A DNA stretch of 64,000 nt, taken from positions 1 to 64,000 of the forward strand of contig NZ_JONK01000014.1 of assembly GCF_000711885.1 (NCBI RefSeq). The letters run 5' to 3'. The number at the start of each line of letters is the position of its first letter. Within the stretch, counting starts at the first letter, position 1. Position numbers and translations under genes: made by a program. Below, piece by piece: positions 8,903-19,900 of the stretch. Under the pieces are notes generated by a model. That model saw only the letters and a program-made list of their open reading frames with translations, was not told where the DNA came from and did no database searches. This DNA is from Chromobacterium haemolyticum DSM 19808. GTDB lineage: Bacteria; Pseudomonadota; Gammaproteobacteria; Burkholderiales; Chromobacteriaceae.

Positions 8903-11900
8903 AGAGCCGCAAAGCACCTTCGATTTCTTCGCTGAAGGCGCTGCCGACATCAATCAGTTTCGTCTGAGCAATATTCAGCTATTCAAGTGGGGAACGTTCG
9001 ATGGAGTCGTCGAGTTTCAGATTCCCCGTAGTGGGTATCTCTTCCTCGGGCCATCAGGCTCCGGAAAGTCGACCATCCTGGATGCCCATGCAGCCATTCT
9101 GACTCCGCCAAAATGGGTGGATTTCAACGTCGCCGCTCGTCAGGATGAGCGTCACGGCAAAGACAGGAATCTCATCACCTACATCCGCGGGGCGTGGTCT
9201 CAACAGACCGGAGATAGTGGCGAGTATGTCTCTCAATATCTCCGCTCGGACACCACCTGGTCGGCCATTGCCGAAACCTACCGTGATGGTACCGGTCGGG
9301 TTGTGGTCCTCGCTCAGGTATTCTGGGTACGGGGCAAGAGCACAGCTGCCGGCGACGTCCACAAGCGCTATCTGGTTCTGCAGCGTGAATTCGACGTGCG
9401 GGAACTGCAATTCTTTGCCGACCACAACTTCGACGTTCGCCGCTTCAAGTTTGACCTTCCCGATGCCATGGTCAAGGAAGAGTTCAGTGGCTACCAGGAG
9501 CGCTTCCGGCAACTGCTCGACATCGACAATGAGCGGGCCCTGCGCCTCCTTCACAAGACACAATCCGCCAAGAACCTCGGTGACCTCAATACCTTCCTGC
9601 GCGATTTCATGCTCGACGCGCCGGAAACCTTCGAACTGGCTGACAACCTGGTTGCCCAGTTCCAGGAGCTGAACGAGGCTCATAAAGCTGTCGTCGAAGC
9701 ACGTCGCCAAATCGAGACCTTGAGGCCAGCACAGGCAGAAGCCATTCAGCTCGATGCGGCCAAGTTCGCCAAAACCGAGCTGGAAGCATTGTCGGTTGCT
9801 ATCGATGCCTATTCAGAACGAGAGAAGAAGCGGCTCCTTGCGGTCGCGATTCATGAGTGCCAAGTTTCCATTCTAGGGCTACAGGCTCAAGCAACAGAGC
9901 GGGAAGCTGCGACACGTAATGCACTTGAAATCCTGCAGGGGCTTCAACAGAAACGCTCAGAATCGGGCGGTGGCCGTATCGAGCAGTTAGGTAAGGACAT
10001 CCAGGATGCCGAGTCACAGCGGGATGCACGTATTGGCAAGCGTAGCCAGGCCGAAGCGGCATGCCAGGGCATTGGGTGGCCATATCCAGACAATGCCACC
10101 GAATTTGCACGACGCACAGACGAGGCTCGCCAGGAAGTTATTGGCGCGGAAGCCTGGCGTGCAGAACACCTCGAAAAAACGGTTCAGCTCCGGCAAAACC
10201 TGAAGGAATGTGAAGGTAAGTTTGGTGAAATTCGCCAAGAAATAGAAGCGATGGAAAAGCACCCTTCCAATATTCCTTCGCGCCTCTTGGGTATCCGGGA
10301 ACAGATGGCCAAGACGCTGAATATTCCTGAAGACAAATTGCCTTTCGCTGGCGAGCTCATTGAGGTGAAGGAAGAGGACAGCGAATGGCGGGGGGCTATC
10401 GAACGCGTTTTGGGTGGGTTTGCCCGCTCGCTCTTGGTGGCTGATAAACATTATTCAGCAGTTTCCGGGTACCTTAACGAGCACAACATCGGTGAGCGCC
10501 TGACCTATCTGCGCGTTATTGAGCGGAGTACCGAGGTCCGCCTGGTTGGTCCCAACTCACTGGTGGGCAAACTCAAGTTGGCCCATGGCCTTTATACCGA
10601 GTGGCTGCGCGACGAGCTCAAAGCCCACTTCAACTACGACTGCGTCGATAGCCTGCAGGCCTTCCGCAATGCAACGCGTGCCGTCACGCGCGAAGGCCAG
10701 GTAAAACACAACACCATCCGGCACGAAAAGAATGACCGGACCAAGGTGGATGACCAGACCCAATGGGTGCTGGGCTTCGACAACAAGGCCAAACTCGCAC
10801 TGTTTAAGAAGCAAGCGTTAGAGCTGGTTTCTGACCGTGAAAAATTGCGTAAGACACTGGAGACACATACCGAGGCAGGTAACAAGCAAGAGCAACGCTT
10901 TATGCACTGCCAGACACTGGCCAATCTACAGTGGGTCGAGGTCGATGTCGCCTCGATGCTGACCCGCATCAGCAGCCTTCAGACCCAGCTAGGCAATGAG
11001 CGGAAAGCGCATCCAGACCTGGCAGCGCTCGACGAGCAAATAGAGAAACAGCAGAAGACCTACGATACTGCGCAGAAAGAACAGAACGCATGCTCAGTCG
11101 CCATTCAGGGTGCCGAAAAAGAACTCAATAAACTACAAGGCAACCTGGATGAATTGCGAGCAGAGCTCCTTGGGTTTCCGCTATCGCCACCGCAACTGGA
11201 TAACCTCAAACGCCGCTTTGATGAGGTACCCAAGACGCTGGAACTGGCGACATTGCCAACAGTGACGCTTCAAGTGGAGCGCGGCCTTAACAAAGAGAAA
11301 GAACAGCTGGAAGAACGCATCCACGGGCACATCAAAATCATCGAGCGCCAGTTCCAGGCATTCGTTACGAATTGGCTTGCAGAGGCCGGTGGGCTCGACC
11401 CGACCATGGCCAGCGCTGATGACTTTTTCGCCAAGCTAAAACGCTTGGAGCAAGACGGGCTGCCCGAGTTCGAGGAACGTTTCCTGCGTCTGCTGCGAGA
11501 GCAGAGTGACCAGAACCTGACTCGCTTGTCGACTCAGCTCGACCAAGAGCGTAAAGCGATTCGTGACCGGATGGACGTGGTGAATGAAAGTCTGGAAACC
11601 GCTCCCTTTGGACCTGGTACCCACCTCGTCATCGACACCCAAGACCGTATGTTGAAGGACGTGCTCGACTTCAAGCAAAGCCTGAAAGGTGCTCTGAGCT
11701 ATGCCTTCAGCCAGGACAAGGAAAGCGCTGAAGCCCGCTTCGAGGTACTCAATGAATTAGTGAAAAAGTTGTCCAGCCAGGAAACCGTGGACCGCAACTG
11801 GCGAGCGCTGGTGCTGGATGTGCGACAGCACGTGGAATTTGTTGCCCGAGAGCTCGATGAATCGGGGCTGGAGATTGAGGTTTATCGCAGCGGTGCTGGC

Positions 11901-12269
11901 AAATCCGGGGGGCAGCGGCAAAAGTTAGCCGCGACCTGCCTGGCGGCGGCACTGCGCTATCAACTGGGCGGCCATGACCGTGAATTGCCAACTTTCTCAA
12001 CAGTGGTGCTCGACGAAGCCTTCGACAAGGCCGATGCCGAATTCACAGCAATGGCCATGAACATCTTCAAGACCTTCGGTTTCCAGATGATTGTGGCGAC
12101 GCCCCTTAAGTCGGTGATGACGCTAGAACCCTTCATTGGTGGCGCCTGCTTCATTCACATCAAGGACCGCAAATACTCCGCTGCCATTCCCATCGACTAC
12201 GACGACGATACCCAGCGATTGAAATGGAAGCCGGAGGATGACGATGGTCAAGAAACTGCTGTTGCCTAA
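8895..12269 (+). CDS. jetC: Wadjet SMC-like ATPase JetC
   Basis: 1124-residue SMC/MukB-like motor. Walker A is GPSGSGKST at residues 52-60; two long coiled-coil stretches (about 290-470 and 640-960) surround a hinge-like region around 480-600 (FAGELIEVKEEDSEWRGAIE); near the C-terminus the signature SGAGKSGGQRQKLAATCLAA and Walker B STVVLDEAFDKAD complete the ATPase head. It powers loop extrusion in Wadjet. The ATG at 8895 is chosen because GGGAG lies six bases upstream; ATGs at 8889 and 8856 in the same frame are alternatives. The gene overlaps jetB by eight bases and jetD by 26, showing tight coupling. Length is typical of type I Wadjet JetC. Confidence 0.95.
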   Translation: MNREPQSTFDFFAEGAADINQFRLSNIQLFKWGTFDGVVEFQIPRSGYLFLGPSGSGKSTILDAHAAILTPPKWVDFNVAARQDERHGKDRNLITYIRGAWSQQTGDSGEYVSQYLRSDTTWSAIAETYRDGTGRVVVLAQVFWVRGKSTAAGDVHKRYLVLQREFDVRELQFFADHNFDVRRFKFDLPDAMVKEEFSGYQERFRQLLDIDNERALRLLHKTQSAKNLGDLNTFLRDFMLDAPETFELADNLVAQFQELNEAHKAVVEARRQIETLRPAQAEAIQLDAAKFAKTELEALSVAIDAYSEREKKRLLAVAIHECQVSILGLQAQATEREAATRNALEILQGLQQKRSESGGGRIEQLGKDIQDAESQRDARIGKRSQAEAACQGIGWPYPDNATEFARRTDEARQEVIGAEAWRAEHLEKTVQLRQNLKECEGKFGEIRQEIEAMEKHPSNIPSRLLGIREQMAKTLNIPEDKLPFAGELIEVKEEDSEWRGAIERVLGGFARSLLVADKHYSAVSGYLNEHNIGERLTYLRVIERSTEVRLVGPNSLVGKLKLAHGLYTEWLRDELKAHFNYDCVDSLQAFRNATRAVTREGQVKHNTIRHEKNDRTKVDDQTQWVLGFDNKAKLALFKKQALELVSDREKLRKTLETHTEAGNKQEQRFMHCQTLANLQWVEVDVASMLTRISSLQTQLGNERKAHPDLAALDEQIEKQQKTYDTAQKEQNACSVAIQGAEKELNKLQGNLDELRAELLGFPLSPPQLDNLKRRFDEVPKTLELATLPTVTLQVERGLNKEKEQLEERIHGHIKIIERQFQAFVTNWLAEAGGLDPTMASADDFFAKLKRLEQDGLPEFEERFLRLLREQSDQNLTRLSTQLDQERKAIRDRMDVVNESLETAPFGPGTHLVIDTQDRMLKDVLDFKQSLKGALSYAFSQDKESAEARFEVLNELVKKLSSQETVDRNWRALVLDVRQHVEFVARELDESGLEIEVYRSGAGKSGGQRQKLAATCLAAALRYQLGGHDRELPTFSTVVLDEAFDKADAEFTAMAMNIFKTFGFQMIVATPLKSVMTLEPFIGGACFIHIKDRKYSAAIPIDYDDDTQRLKWKPEDDDGQETAVA

Positions 12270-13425
12270 AGACGTCGCAGATTTCCTGTCACGGCGGTAT
12301 GCGAATCAGCATAAAGCGTGGCTCTTGGGTGAAGGCCAATGGCCGATGACCGTGGCACTCGGCCTTCCCACGGAAAACGATGTCGCCAAAGATGTCGTTG
12401 GTGTACGGCAATGGGTCGATGCCTGGGCATCGTGGTCTGGACCGGCGCGGGTATCGCGGGTTTCTCGCCAATGGGCGCGCTTGGGTACTCAACAACTACC
12501 CGCCAGCTTGGAGATTGCCGGTCCTGCTGAAATAGCGGTAATCGTTGGCCAGGGGCGGCGCTGGCATATGGCCGCTCAGCGTTATCAACTTGTTACCGAG
12601 CGTTGGCCGCAGCTTGCTGGCCACTCAGTGCTTGGACGCCATTTCGGGGTTTTGGCGGACTATGCCGAGGCGGATTTTACGAGGCTGTTTGCCATGCTCG
12701 AGTGGTTAGAGAAAAACCCGGCATCTGGGTTGGCGCCACGGCAACTACCGGTCCCAGGTCTCGATACCAAATGGCTGGAAAAGCGGACGGGTGTTATCAC
12801 CGACTTGCTGAAGGCTATTCGAAGTAGCGACGATGCTGGCGATTTCTATTCGGTATGTGGCCTGAGACGCCCAGCACCCAGAATACGCATTCGAATTCTC
12901 TGTCCAGAGCTCCGCAGCAAGGTGGGGGGACTCAAGGACATCGAAGCCCCCGTGACTGACCTGGCCGAGCTATCTATCAAACCGCAGCGTGCCATCATCG
13001 TCGAGAACCTCGAAACTGGCCTGGTCCTTCCTGAGTTGAAAGCCACCGTTGCTTTCATGCGGTTGGGTAACGCGGTTAGCTTATTAACCGAACTTCCTTG
13101 GTTGCGAAACTGCAGGGCGGTGTATTGGGGAGACATCGACACCTATGGCTATGTCATACTCAACCGGGCGCGCAGATACTTCCCCGGTTTGCAATCAATG
13201 ATGATGGACCGGGCGACATTTTTGGCCTATGCGGACCTCTGGGTAGAAGAGAGTACCCCGTCTGCCGAATCTGAACTGCAGTTGCTCACCGAGACCGAAC
13301 GGGAAGTGTTCGAGGGCCTTCGAGATGGTACATGGGGGACCAATCTTCGATTGGAGCAAGAGCGCATCGCGTGGCTGGATGCACTAAAAACTATCGGCAA
13401 CCTACGTTTACTGCAGGAATGCTAA
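12244..13425 (+). CDS. jetD: Wadjet nuclease JetD (DUF3322/DUF2220, Toprim)
   Basis: 393-residue nuclease subunit of type I Wadjet. The N-terminal half corresponds to DUF3322 (DKxxWLLGEG-like and W-rich segments, MLEWLEKNPASGL); the C-terminal half is the DUF2220 Toprim domain with Glu254 in IIVENLETG and the DxD pair Asp297/Asp299 in VYWGDIDTYGY, which bind the catalytic metal. JetD cleaves circular DNA once the JetABC motor has stalled on it. GGAGG six bases before the ATG at 12244 decides the start; an ATG six bases earlier (12238) is possible. The start region repeats that of jetC (purine box then ATGACGATG). It is the last gene of the operon, and no obvious terminator follows. Confidence 0.94.
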   Translation: MVKKLLLPKDVADFLSRRYANQHKAWLLGEGQWPMTVALGLPTENDVAKDVVGVRQWVDAWASWSGPARVSRVSRQWARLGTQQLPASLEIAGPAEIAVIVGQGRRWHMAAQRYQLVTERWPQLAGHSVLGRHFGVLADYAEADFTRLFAMLEWLEKNPASGLAPRQLPVPGLDTKWLEKRTGVITDLLKAIRSSDDAGDFYSVCGLRRPAPRIRIRILCPELRSKVGGLKDIEAPVTDLAELSIKPQRAIIVENLETGLVLPELKATVAFMRLGNAVSLLTELPWLRNCRAVYWGDIDTYGYVILNRARRYFPGLQSMMMDRATFLAYADLWVEESTPSAESELQLLTETEREVFEGLRDGTWGTNLRLEQERIAWLDALKTIGNLRLLQEC

Positions 13426-13430
13426 GCGCT

Positions 13431-13608
13431 TACACCCTACGAAATCTTGCACGCGGTTGGGGCTCATCGGTCACTGCACTGGCCAGAGTCCTTCGCACGC
13501 TGGGCCCAGAGCCATCCCTGCAAACCGTTGCCCTGTCGGCGATTATCCATCCAATTATTTTTACGCTGGCTGCAGGGCCTCGAAGAAGGGCATACGCCCA
13601 AAGCAGGC
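13431..13608 (+). pseudogene. C-terminal remnant of an XRE regulator gene
   Basis: Directly after the jetD stop, one frame reads TLRNLARGWGSSVTALARVL and then LRTLGPEPSLQTVALSAIIH, ending GPRRRAYAQSR. This aligns without gaps to the second half of the intact XRE protein encoded at 5157-5489 (ALRNLETGHGSSLTTFIQVV, RALGRENWFQTLAP, TPRQRASQSR), with matching residues such as LRNL, GSS, LG, QT and PR. The N-terminal half with the first HTH helices is missing. The frame is open upstream into jetD in a different phase, so this is not a functional gene. It shows that the DNA right of Wadjet once held a related regulator. Confidence 0.6.
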
Positions 13609-13921
13609 CTCCTACATCATCACCTTACCATCCTGCCGGGTGTTGCACCACCAAGCCTCATACCCTACCCCCTATGGCACCTCTGGAGAGGTGTTGCGGT
13701 AGCCCATGACCGGTCCCAGGAGGCATTTTCATGTCATTTTTGTGCCCTTTGACTATGGTTATGTAATTATAATGGTAGCCGACACCCCGTCGAAACCATG
13801 CTTGTTACCATGTTTGAAGAGCCGTGATTTAGCGGTTTTTCAGCTGCATGCAATCCGGACTATCGGCGGCAAATTAAATCGTCGCTGATGACGAAAACTA
13901 CGGACCGGGATTGGGGACCAG
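13609..13921. other. Intergenic region, no gene seen
   Basis: Roughly 310 bases between the XRE remnant and the large helicase gene. Short frames here are not recognisable. The later part is AT-richer (TATGTAATTATAATGG around 13758-13773) and could hold the promoter for the helicase gene. Confidence 0.5.
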
Positions 13922-16900
13922 ATGCAAGAAGCTATCGTCGAACCGAGCGAAACGCCGGTGGAGCCTTGTTGCGTGCGGATACAGGCCACGTTAGCTGGCA
14001 AGTTGAATCTGGCTGACTTCCAGAATGCCATACCGGTCGCGCGCGAGTTATCGATAGTCAATGAGACCGAAGCCGACCTCAAAGAGTTGCGATTAACAGT
14101 ATCGTCCGAGCCCCCGTTTCTCAAATCAAAAAACTGGCACATTGACCATGTCGGCGCCTGTCAGGCGGTCCGTATCAATGACCTTGACCTGTTGCTTGAC
14201 GGTCCGTTGCTCGGACGCCTGACCGAATCCGAGAAGGCGGTCGTAACGTTCAGGCTGTCCTCAGGACAGGACGCTTCGGTTGAGTTGGCGTCAAGCGAAT
14301 CGACAGTCGAACTGCTACCGCGTAATCAATGGGGGGGCTTGTCATCACTGCCTGACATGGTCGCTGCGTTCGTCCAGCCGAACGAGCCTGCAATCGAGCG
14401 CGTTCTGAAGCAGGCTGCCGAAGTTCTCCGGAAGGTTGGCAAGTCCGGGGCGATTGACGGGTATCAAGGCGGAGCCCGGCGGGCATGGGAGCTTGCCTCT
14501 GCCATCTGGAACGCAATTGGAGCCATGGGCCTCGATTACGCCTTGCCACCGGCCAGCTTCGAACAGACCGGTCAAAAAGTGCGTAGTCCCAGCCAGATTG
14601 CCGACTCAGGGCTTGGCACCTGTCTCGACCTAGCGTTGTTCATGTGCGCCGCTCTGGAACAAGCTGGTCTGAATTCTGTGCTGGTCTTTACCAAGGGGCA
14701 TGCATTTCCAGGCGTTTGGCTCAAGGCCGAAGGATTCTCTACATCTGTAGTGGATGACGTGACAGCACTGCGCAAGCGCGTGAAGCTGAAGGAGATGGTG
14801 CTTTTCGAAACGACCTTGCTCACGCAAAGACCGCTACCAGCCTTCAGCTATGCTATTGACCGCGGCGAAGAACAGATTTCAGAGGAAGAGGAGCAGAAAT
14901 TCCAGCTAGCCGTCGACATTCAACGTGCACGCCTCCAACGAATTAAACCGCTGGCTAGCGAACAGGCGGTCGCACGAGGGGTACTCGTAACAGAGTCTGC
15001 GAGCATTCAGCCTGTATTTGAGGCCGCACCCGACCTACCAGATGAACTGGATGACGAAAAACCAGACGCTGCACTGGAGCGTCCAGAAGACCGTTTGACT
15101 CGATGGCAGCGCAAGCTGCTCGACCTTTCACTGCGTAATAACCTTCTCAGCTTCAAGGCTGGTAAAAAGTCGTTGAAGCTTGACGCGCCGGCCCCCGGTT
15201 ACCTCGAAGATATTCTGGCAGAAGGGCATGCTCTCAAGCTGTTGGCCCGTCCAGATTTGATGGATGGAAACGACCCTCGCAGCCAGGCCATTCATGAAGG
15301 GCGGGAACGCGAGAATATCCGCCGCCAGCATGCGCTCGATGCATTGAAACGTAAAGAGGTCTTCGTTGGCCTTGCACAGGACGAAATGGACTCGCGCCTG
15401 GTTGAGCTTTTCCGGTCTTCGAGGACCTCTCTTCAGGAAGGCGGCTCCAATACGTTGTATCTCGCGCTTGGCTTCTTATCGTGGACCCGCGATGAAAAGG
15501 AGGACAAAAAATACCGTGCCCCTCTCATCCTGGTTCCGGTGTCGCTGGAACGTCGCAGTGCACGCTCGGGTTTCAGTCTGAAGCTGCATGACGACGAGCC
15601 GCGCTTCAACCCGACGCTCCTCGAGATGCTGCGTCAGGACTTCGAACTCGAGCTTGGTGTACAGGATACCGAGTTGCCGAAGGACGACTCAGGGCTGGAT
15701 GTTACAGGTGTTTGGAAGACTGTTTCCAATGCGGTCAAGGACATCAAAGGATGGGAGGTCGTAGAAGATGTCGTGCTCGCGACATTCTCATTCGCCAAGT
15801 ACCTGATGTGGAAGGACCTGACGGAGAGTACCGAGCAGCTGAAGCAGAATGCTGTCGTCCGTCATCTTATCGAAACACCACGCGACTCGTATGAAATTAC
15901 CGTTGAGTTTCCTGACGTCCGGAAGCTCGATGTTGAGTTACCCGTGAAGGAGACCTTCTGTCCGCTGCCGGCGGACTCGTCGCAATTGTCGGCTGTCGTA
16001 GCTGGCAGTAAGGGCAAAGACTTCGTGCTGATTGGGCCACCGGGTACCGGCAAAAGCCAAACCATCTCGAATCTCATCGCGCAGTGTCTCGCGGAACGCA
16101 AGTGCGTGCTCTTCGTTTCCGAGAAGATGGCAGCGCTTGATGTCGTTTATCGTCGTCTCGCGGATGTCGGCCTGGGCAACTTCTGTCTTGAACTGCATTC
16201 GAGCAAAGCGCGCAAGACGGAGGTACTAGAGCAACTTCGCAGGTCATGGGATGCTGCTGCGGCGATGGCACCAGACGAATGGCATGCAGAGGCGGTACGG
16301 CTCGAGGAGCTTCGGTCGCAACTGAACAACTATGTCGCACGTTTGCATACTCGGCATTCGAACGGGTTGAGCGTCTACGAGGCTATCGGCAAGGTGGTGG
16401 CCGGTCACGACTTGCCTGTCCTCCAACTATCCTGGTCGTCTGCGCAAGTCCACGATGTGACAGCCATGCGCACTCTACGCGAGACGGCCGAGTTGCTCGA
16501 TGTCCATGCACGGGTAATGGGAGAGGGGCAGCTCACCGCTAATCCTTTAGCGCATGTTGCTCAAACGGAATGGTCTCCCCTTTGGCAGGCAGAACTGCTG
16601 GAGGCGGCTCGGAGTGTCGGGCCTGCAGTACGCAAATTTGAGGCCGCCGCCACCGCGCTCTCCGCCGCCATTGGGCTACCAGTATTGCAGCTGGAGCCAC
16701 GAGTCCGCGATGGGCTTCGGTCGCTGGTAGAGACGCTGCCAGCAGCATCAGGCCACGATTGGCAGTTTGTTTTGCGGCCGGATGCGAAGACGATTGCTGA
16801 CGGCCTGCGTCAGGCCGTTCCATTGCTCGAGCGTTATCGTGAGCTGCATGGCTCGCTGTCGTTACCTTGTAGCAATCAGGTGCTGGAAGACGTTCGCCTC

Positions 16901-19900
16901 GGTATCACCCAGCTTTCCCGTTATTCTGAACTTCACGCGCAACTTTCGCCGCCGTGGAATGAGACGCTTCGGTCACGGCTGGCTTCGGGCATCGAGCTGT
17001 TGCGCAACCGACAGGAGCTTCTGAGCCAGCTGACCCTTCCTTACAAGGAAGGGATTCCGACAGAGACTGTGCAGAAGCTTCAGGCAGATTGGCGAGAATT
17101 ACAGAGTTCGTTATGGCCAATGAGCGTGATGCGGCGCCGCGCGCTAACCAGAAAGCTCAAGGAGCTGGCAACCGGAGGAGCCGAACCGGATATTGGCGCC
17201 GATATTGAACGTCTTGGAAAAATTGATGTACTCCAGGCCGAGATAAAGACCTTCGACGACCTTTCTCTACTCACATCCAATGCATGGGCGGGGCTGAAGA
17301 CCAAGCTGGACATTGCTCGCGCATCGCTTGGTTTCCAGTCGGCACTTGAGCATGCCTGCGCTAGGCAGGCATGGGAGGATATTGGCTTTGACCCGGTGAG
17401 CCGTGGACAATGTGGCGATGTCGCGCGCGGAGACCTCCAGCGCATGCGGGAAATACGCCAGATTGACCAGGCCGTAAGCCGGTTGGCTGCACTTGGTAGT
17501 GAAACCGACGGTGTTTGGTCTGGCTATGAAACAGACCTGACCATCGCGAAAACCTTTGTCATCTATCAAGGGGCATTGACGGCCGCGCGCAACAATAATG
17601 TATGGCTGGACGACGGGTTTGGTGCCATTGAAAGTGGGCGAGCCGGAGCGGTAGCCGCGGCTGACCTTAAGAAAATGCGCGAACTGGTCTCGTTGCAGAG
17701 TCGCCTGCAAGAGTTCGAGGACCTGTCAGCTAAGACATCTGGTCTGTGGAACGGCTTGCAAACGAAGATTGAGGGAGTTGAACCTGCCCTCAAGTTCTTT
17801 GAAACTTTGTCTGGCGCGCTCGCGATGCTCGCAAGCACCCCCGAAGCACTAGCAGCCATTAAGGCACCGATTACATTGCTGCTGGGGGAAAGTAACGTCC
17901 TACTCGAGCCGACAGGCGTTATTAGCAGAGATGGGCGAGTCTATGCTGATGCATTGCATGCTTTGAATACGACCGTCACGCGCTTCTCTGTTGCGAGCGG
18001 ACTTCCTGAGTCTGACAAAAAGATGCTTGAGGGGCTGCGGCCAGAACAAGTCACGCAGCGCGCGGATAACGTTCTGAACGCATCAAATCGATTGAACGCA
18101 TGGTGCGCATGGCGCAAGGCCCGTCAACAGGCACTTGCACAGGGGCTTGCAAATGTCGTCACGGGTCTTGAGCAAGGTGCCATTCAGCTCGGTCGAGTTA
18201 AGGAAACCTTTGAGACGGACTACTGTCGTTGGTGGCTGAATGCGGTGGTCGACTCTGACGAAGTTCTCCGAACATTTGTTTCCGCCGAACACGAGAAGCG
18301 GATTCGCGATTTCCGAGAGCTGGACGAGCGTTTCATTGGCCTCACACAGGCGTTGGTCCGTGCACAGCTCTCCGCTGACCATCCGTCGCCTGACCGCGTA
18401 TCTCATGGCTCTGAATGGGGGAAGCTACGCTATGAGATGCAGAAGAAAACCCGCCATCGGCCCCTGCGGGAGCTAATGTCACAAGCGTCAGATGCGGTCA
18501 TGCGACTGACGCCGTGCTTGCTCATGAGTCCACTGTCTATCGCCCAGTATCTGCCGGCGGGAACCGCGCATTTTGACGTCGTTGTTTTCGATGAAGCGTC
18601 GCAGATTCCGGTTTGGGATGCCATTGGTGCAATGGCACGCGGAAAACAGGTCATCATGGTTGGGGACCCAAAGCAGTTACCGCCGACGAGCTTCTTTGAC
18701 CGTGCGGAATCCGATGACGACGATAGCGATGTCGAAACCGAGCTCGAAAGCATCCTCGAAGAGTGTATCGGCGCAAACCTGCCCACGATGAAGCTGTCGT
18801 GGCACTACCGTAGCCGCCACGAAAGCCTGATTGCGTTCTCTAATTATCGCTATTACGACGGTGACCTGGTTACGTTCCCGAGTCCTGTGACCAACGACCG
18901 TGCAGTGAGCTTCAACCATGTACCGAACGGGCAATATGAGCGTGGTGGTGCACGAACAAACAAACCTGAAGCGAAAGCATTGGTGGCGGACCTAGTCGGT
19001 AAGCTGAAGTCACCGGGATTCCGCGACAGCGGACTAACCATTGGCGTTGTCACATTCAATGCCGAGCAGCAATCACTCATCGAAAATCTGCTGGATGAAG
19101 AGCGTCGCAAGGACCCTTCCATTGAACCGTACTTCCTAGAGAACCAACTCGAGCCTGTCTTTGTTAAGAATCTGGAAAGTGTGCAGGGTGATGAGCGGGA
19201 CATAATGTACTTCTCCATCACATATGGCCCAGGTATTGATGGTTCGATGCCCATGAACTTCGGCCCAATGAATAAGCAGGGAGGCGAACGACGACTAAAC
19301 GTTGCCATCACCCGTGCTCGTCAGGAGCTCCTTGTATTCGGAAGTTTCCATCCGGAGCAGATGGACCTGTCGAGAACGCAAGCGCTGGGAGTGCGTGACC
19401 TGAAGCACTTCCTTGAGTTTGCGGACCGTGGTGCGCGTGCACTCGGCGAGACCGTTGCGGGGAGTGTCGGTGGTTTCGATAGCCCGTTTGAGAAAGCCGT
19501 CTGCACTGCGCTTGCTGAAAAAGGGTGGATTTTGCACTCGCAGGTCGGCGTGTCGGCATTTCGCATTGACCTTGGCGTCGTAGACCCTGACGCGCCGGGT
19601 CGCTATCTGGCCGGCGTCGAATGCGACGGGGCAACCTACCATCGTTCGGCGACCGCCCGAGACCGCGACAAGCTCCGCGAGCAGGTATTGCGTGGTCTGG
19701 GATGGGAAATCCTGCGAATCTGGTCGACGGACTGGTGGATTGACATGGTTGGAACCGTCGAAAAAATTCATGGCCAGCTTGAATTGTTGCTAGCTGAACA
19801 GCGCGCGGTACGAGCGAAAGAGGCAGAAGCCGCGGCAATGCTCGCGCGGCAAGTTATTACTGGAGCCATGGCAACATCGAGCGAGGGTTCAACTGACGCA

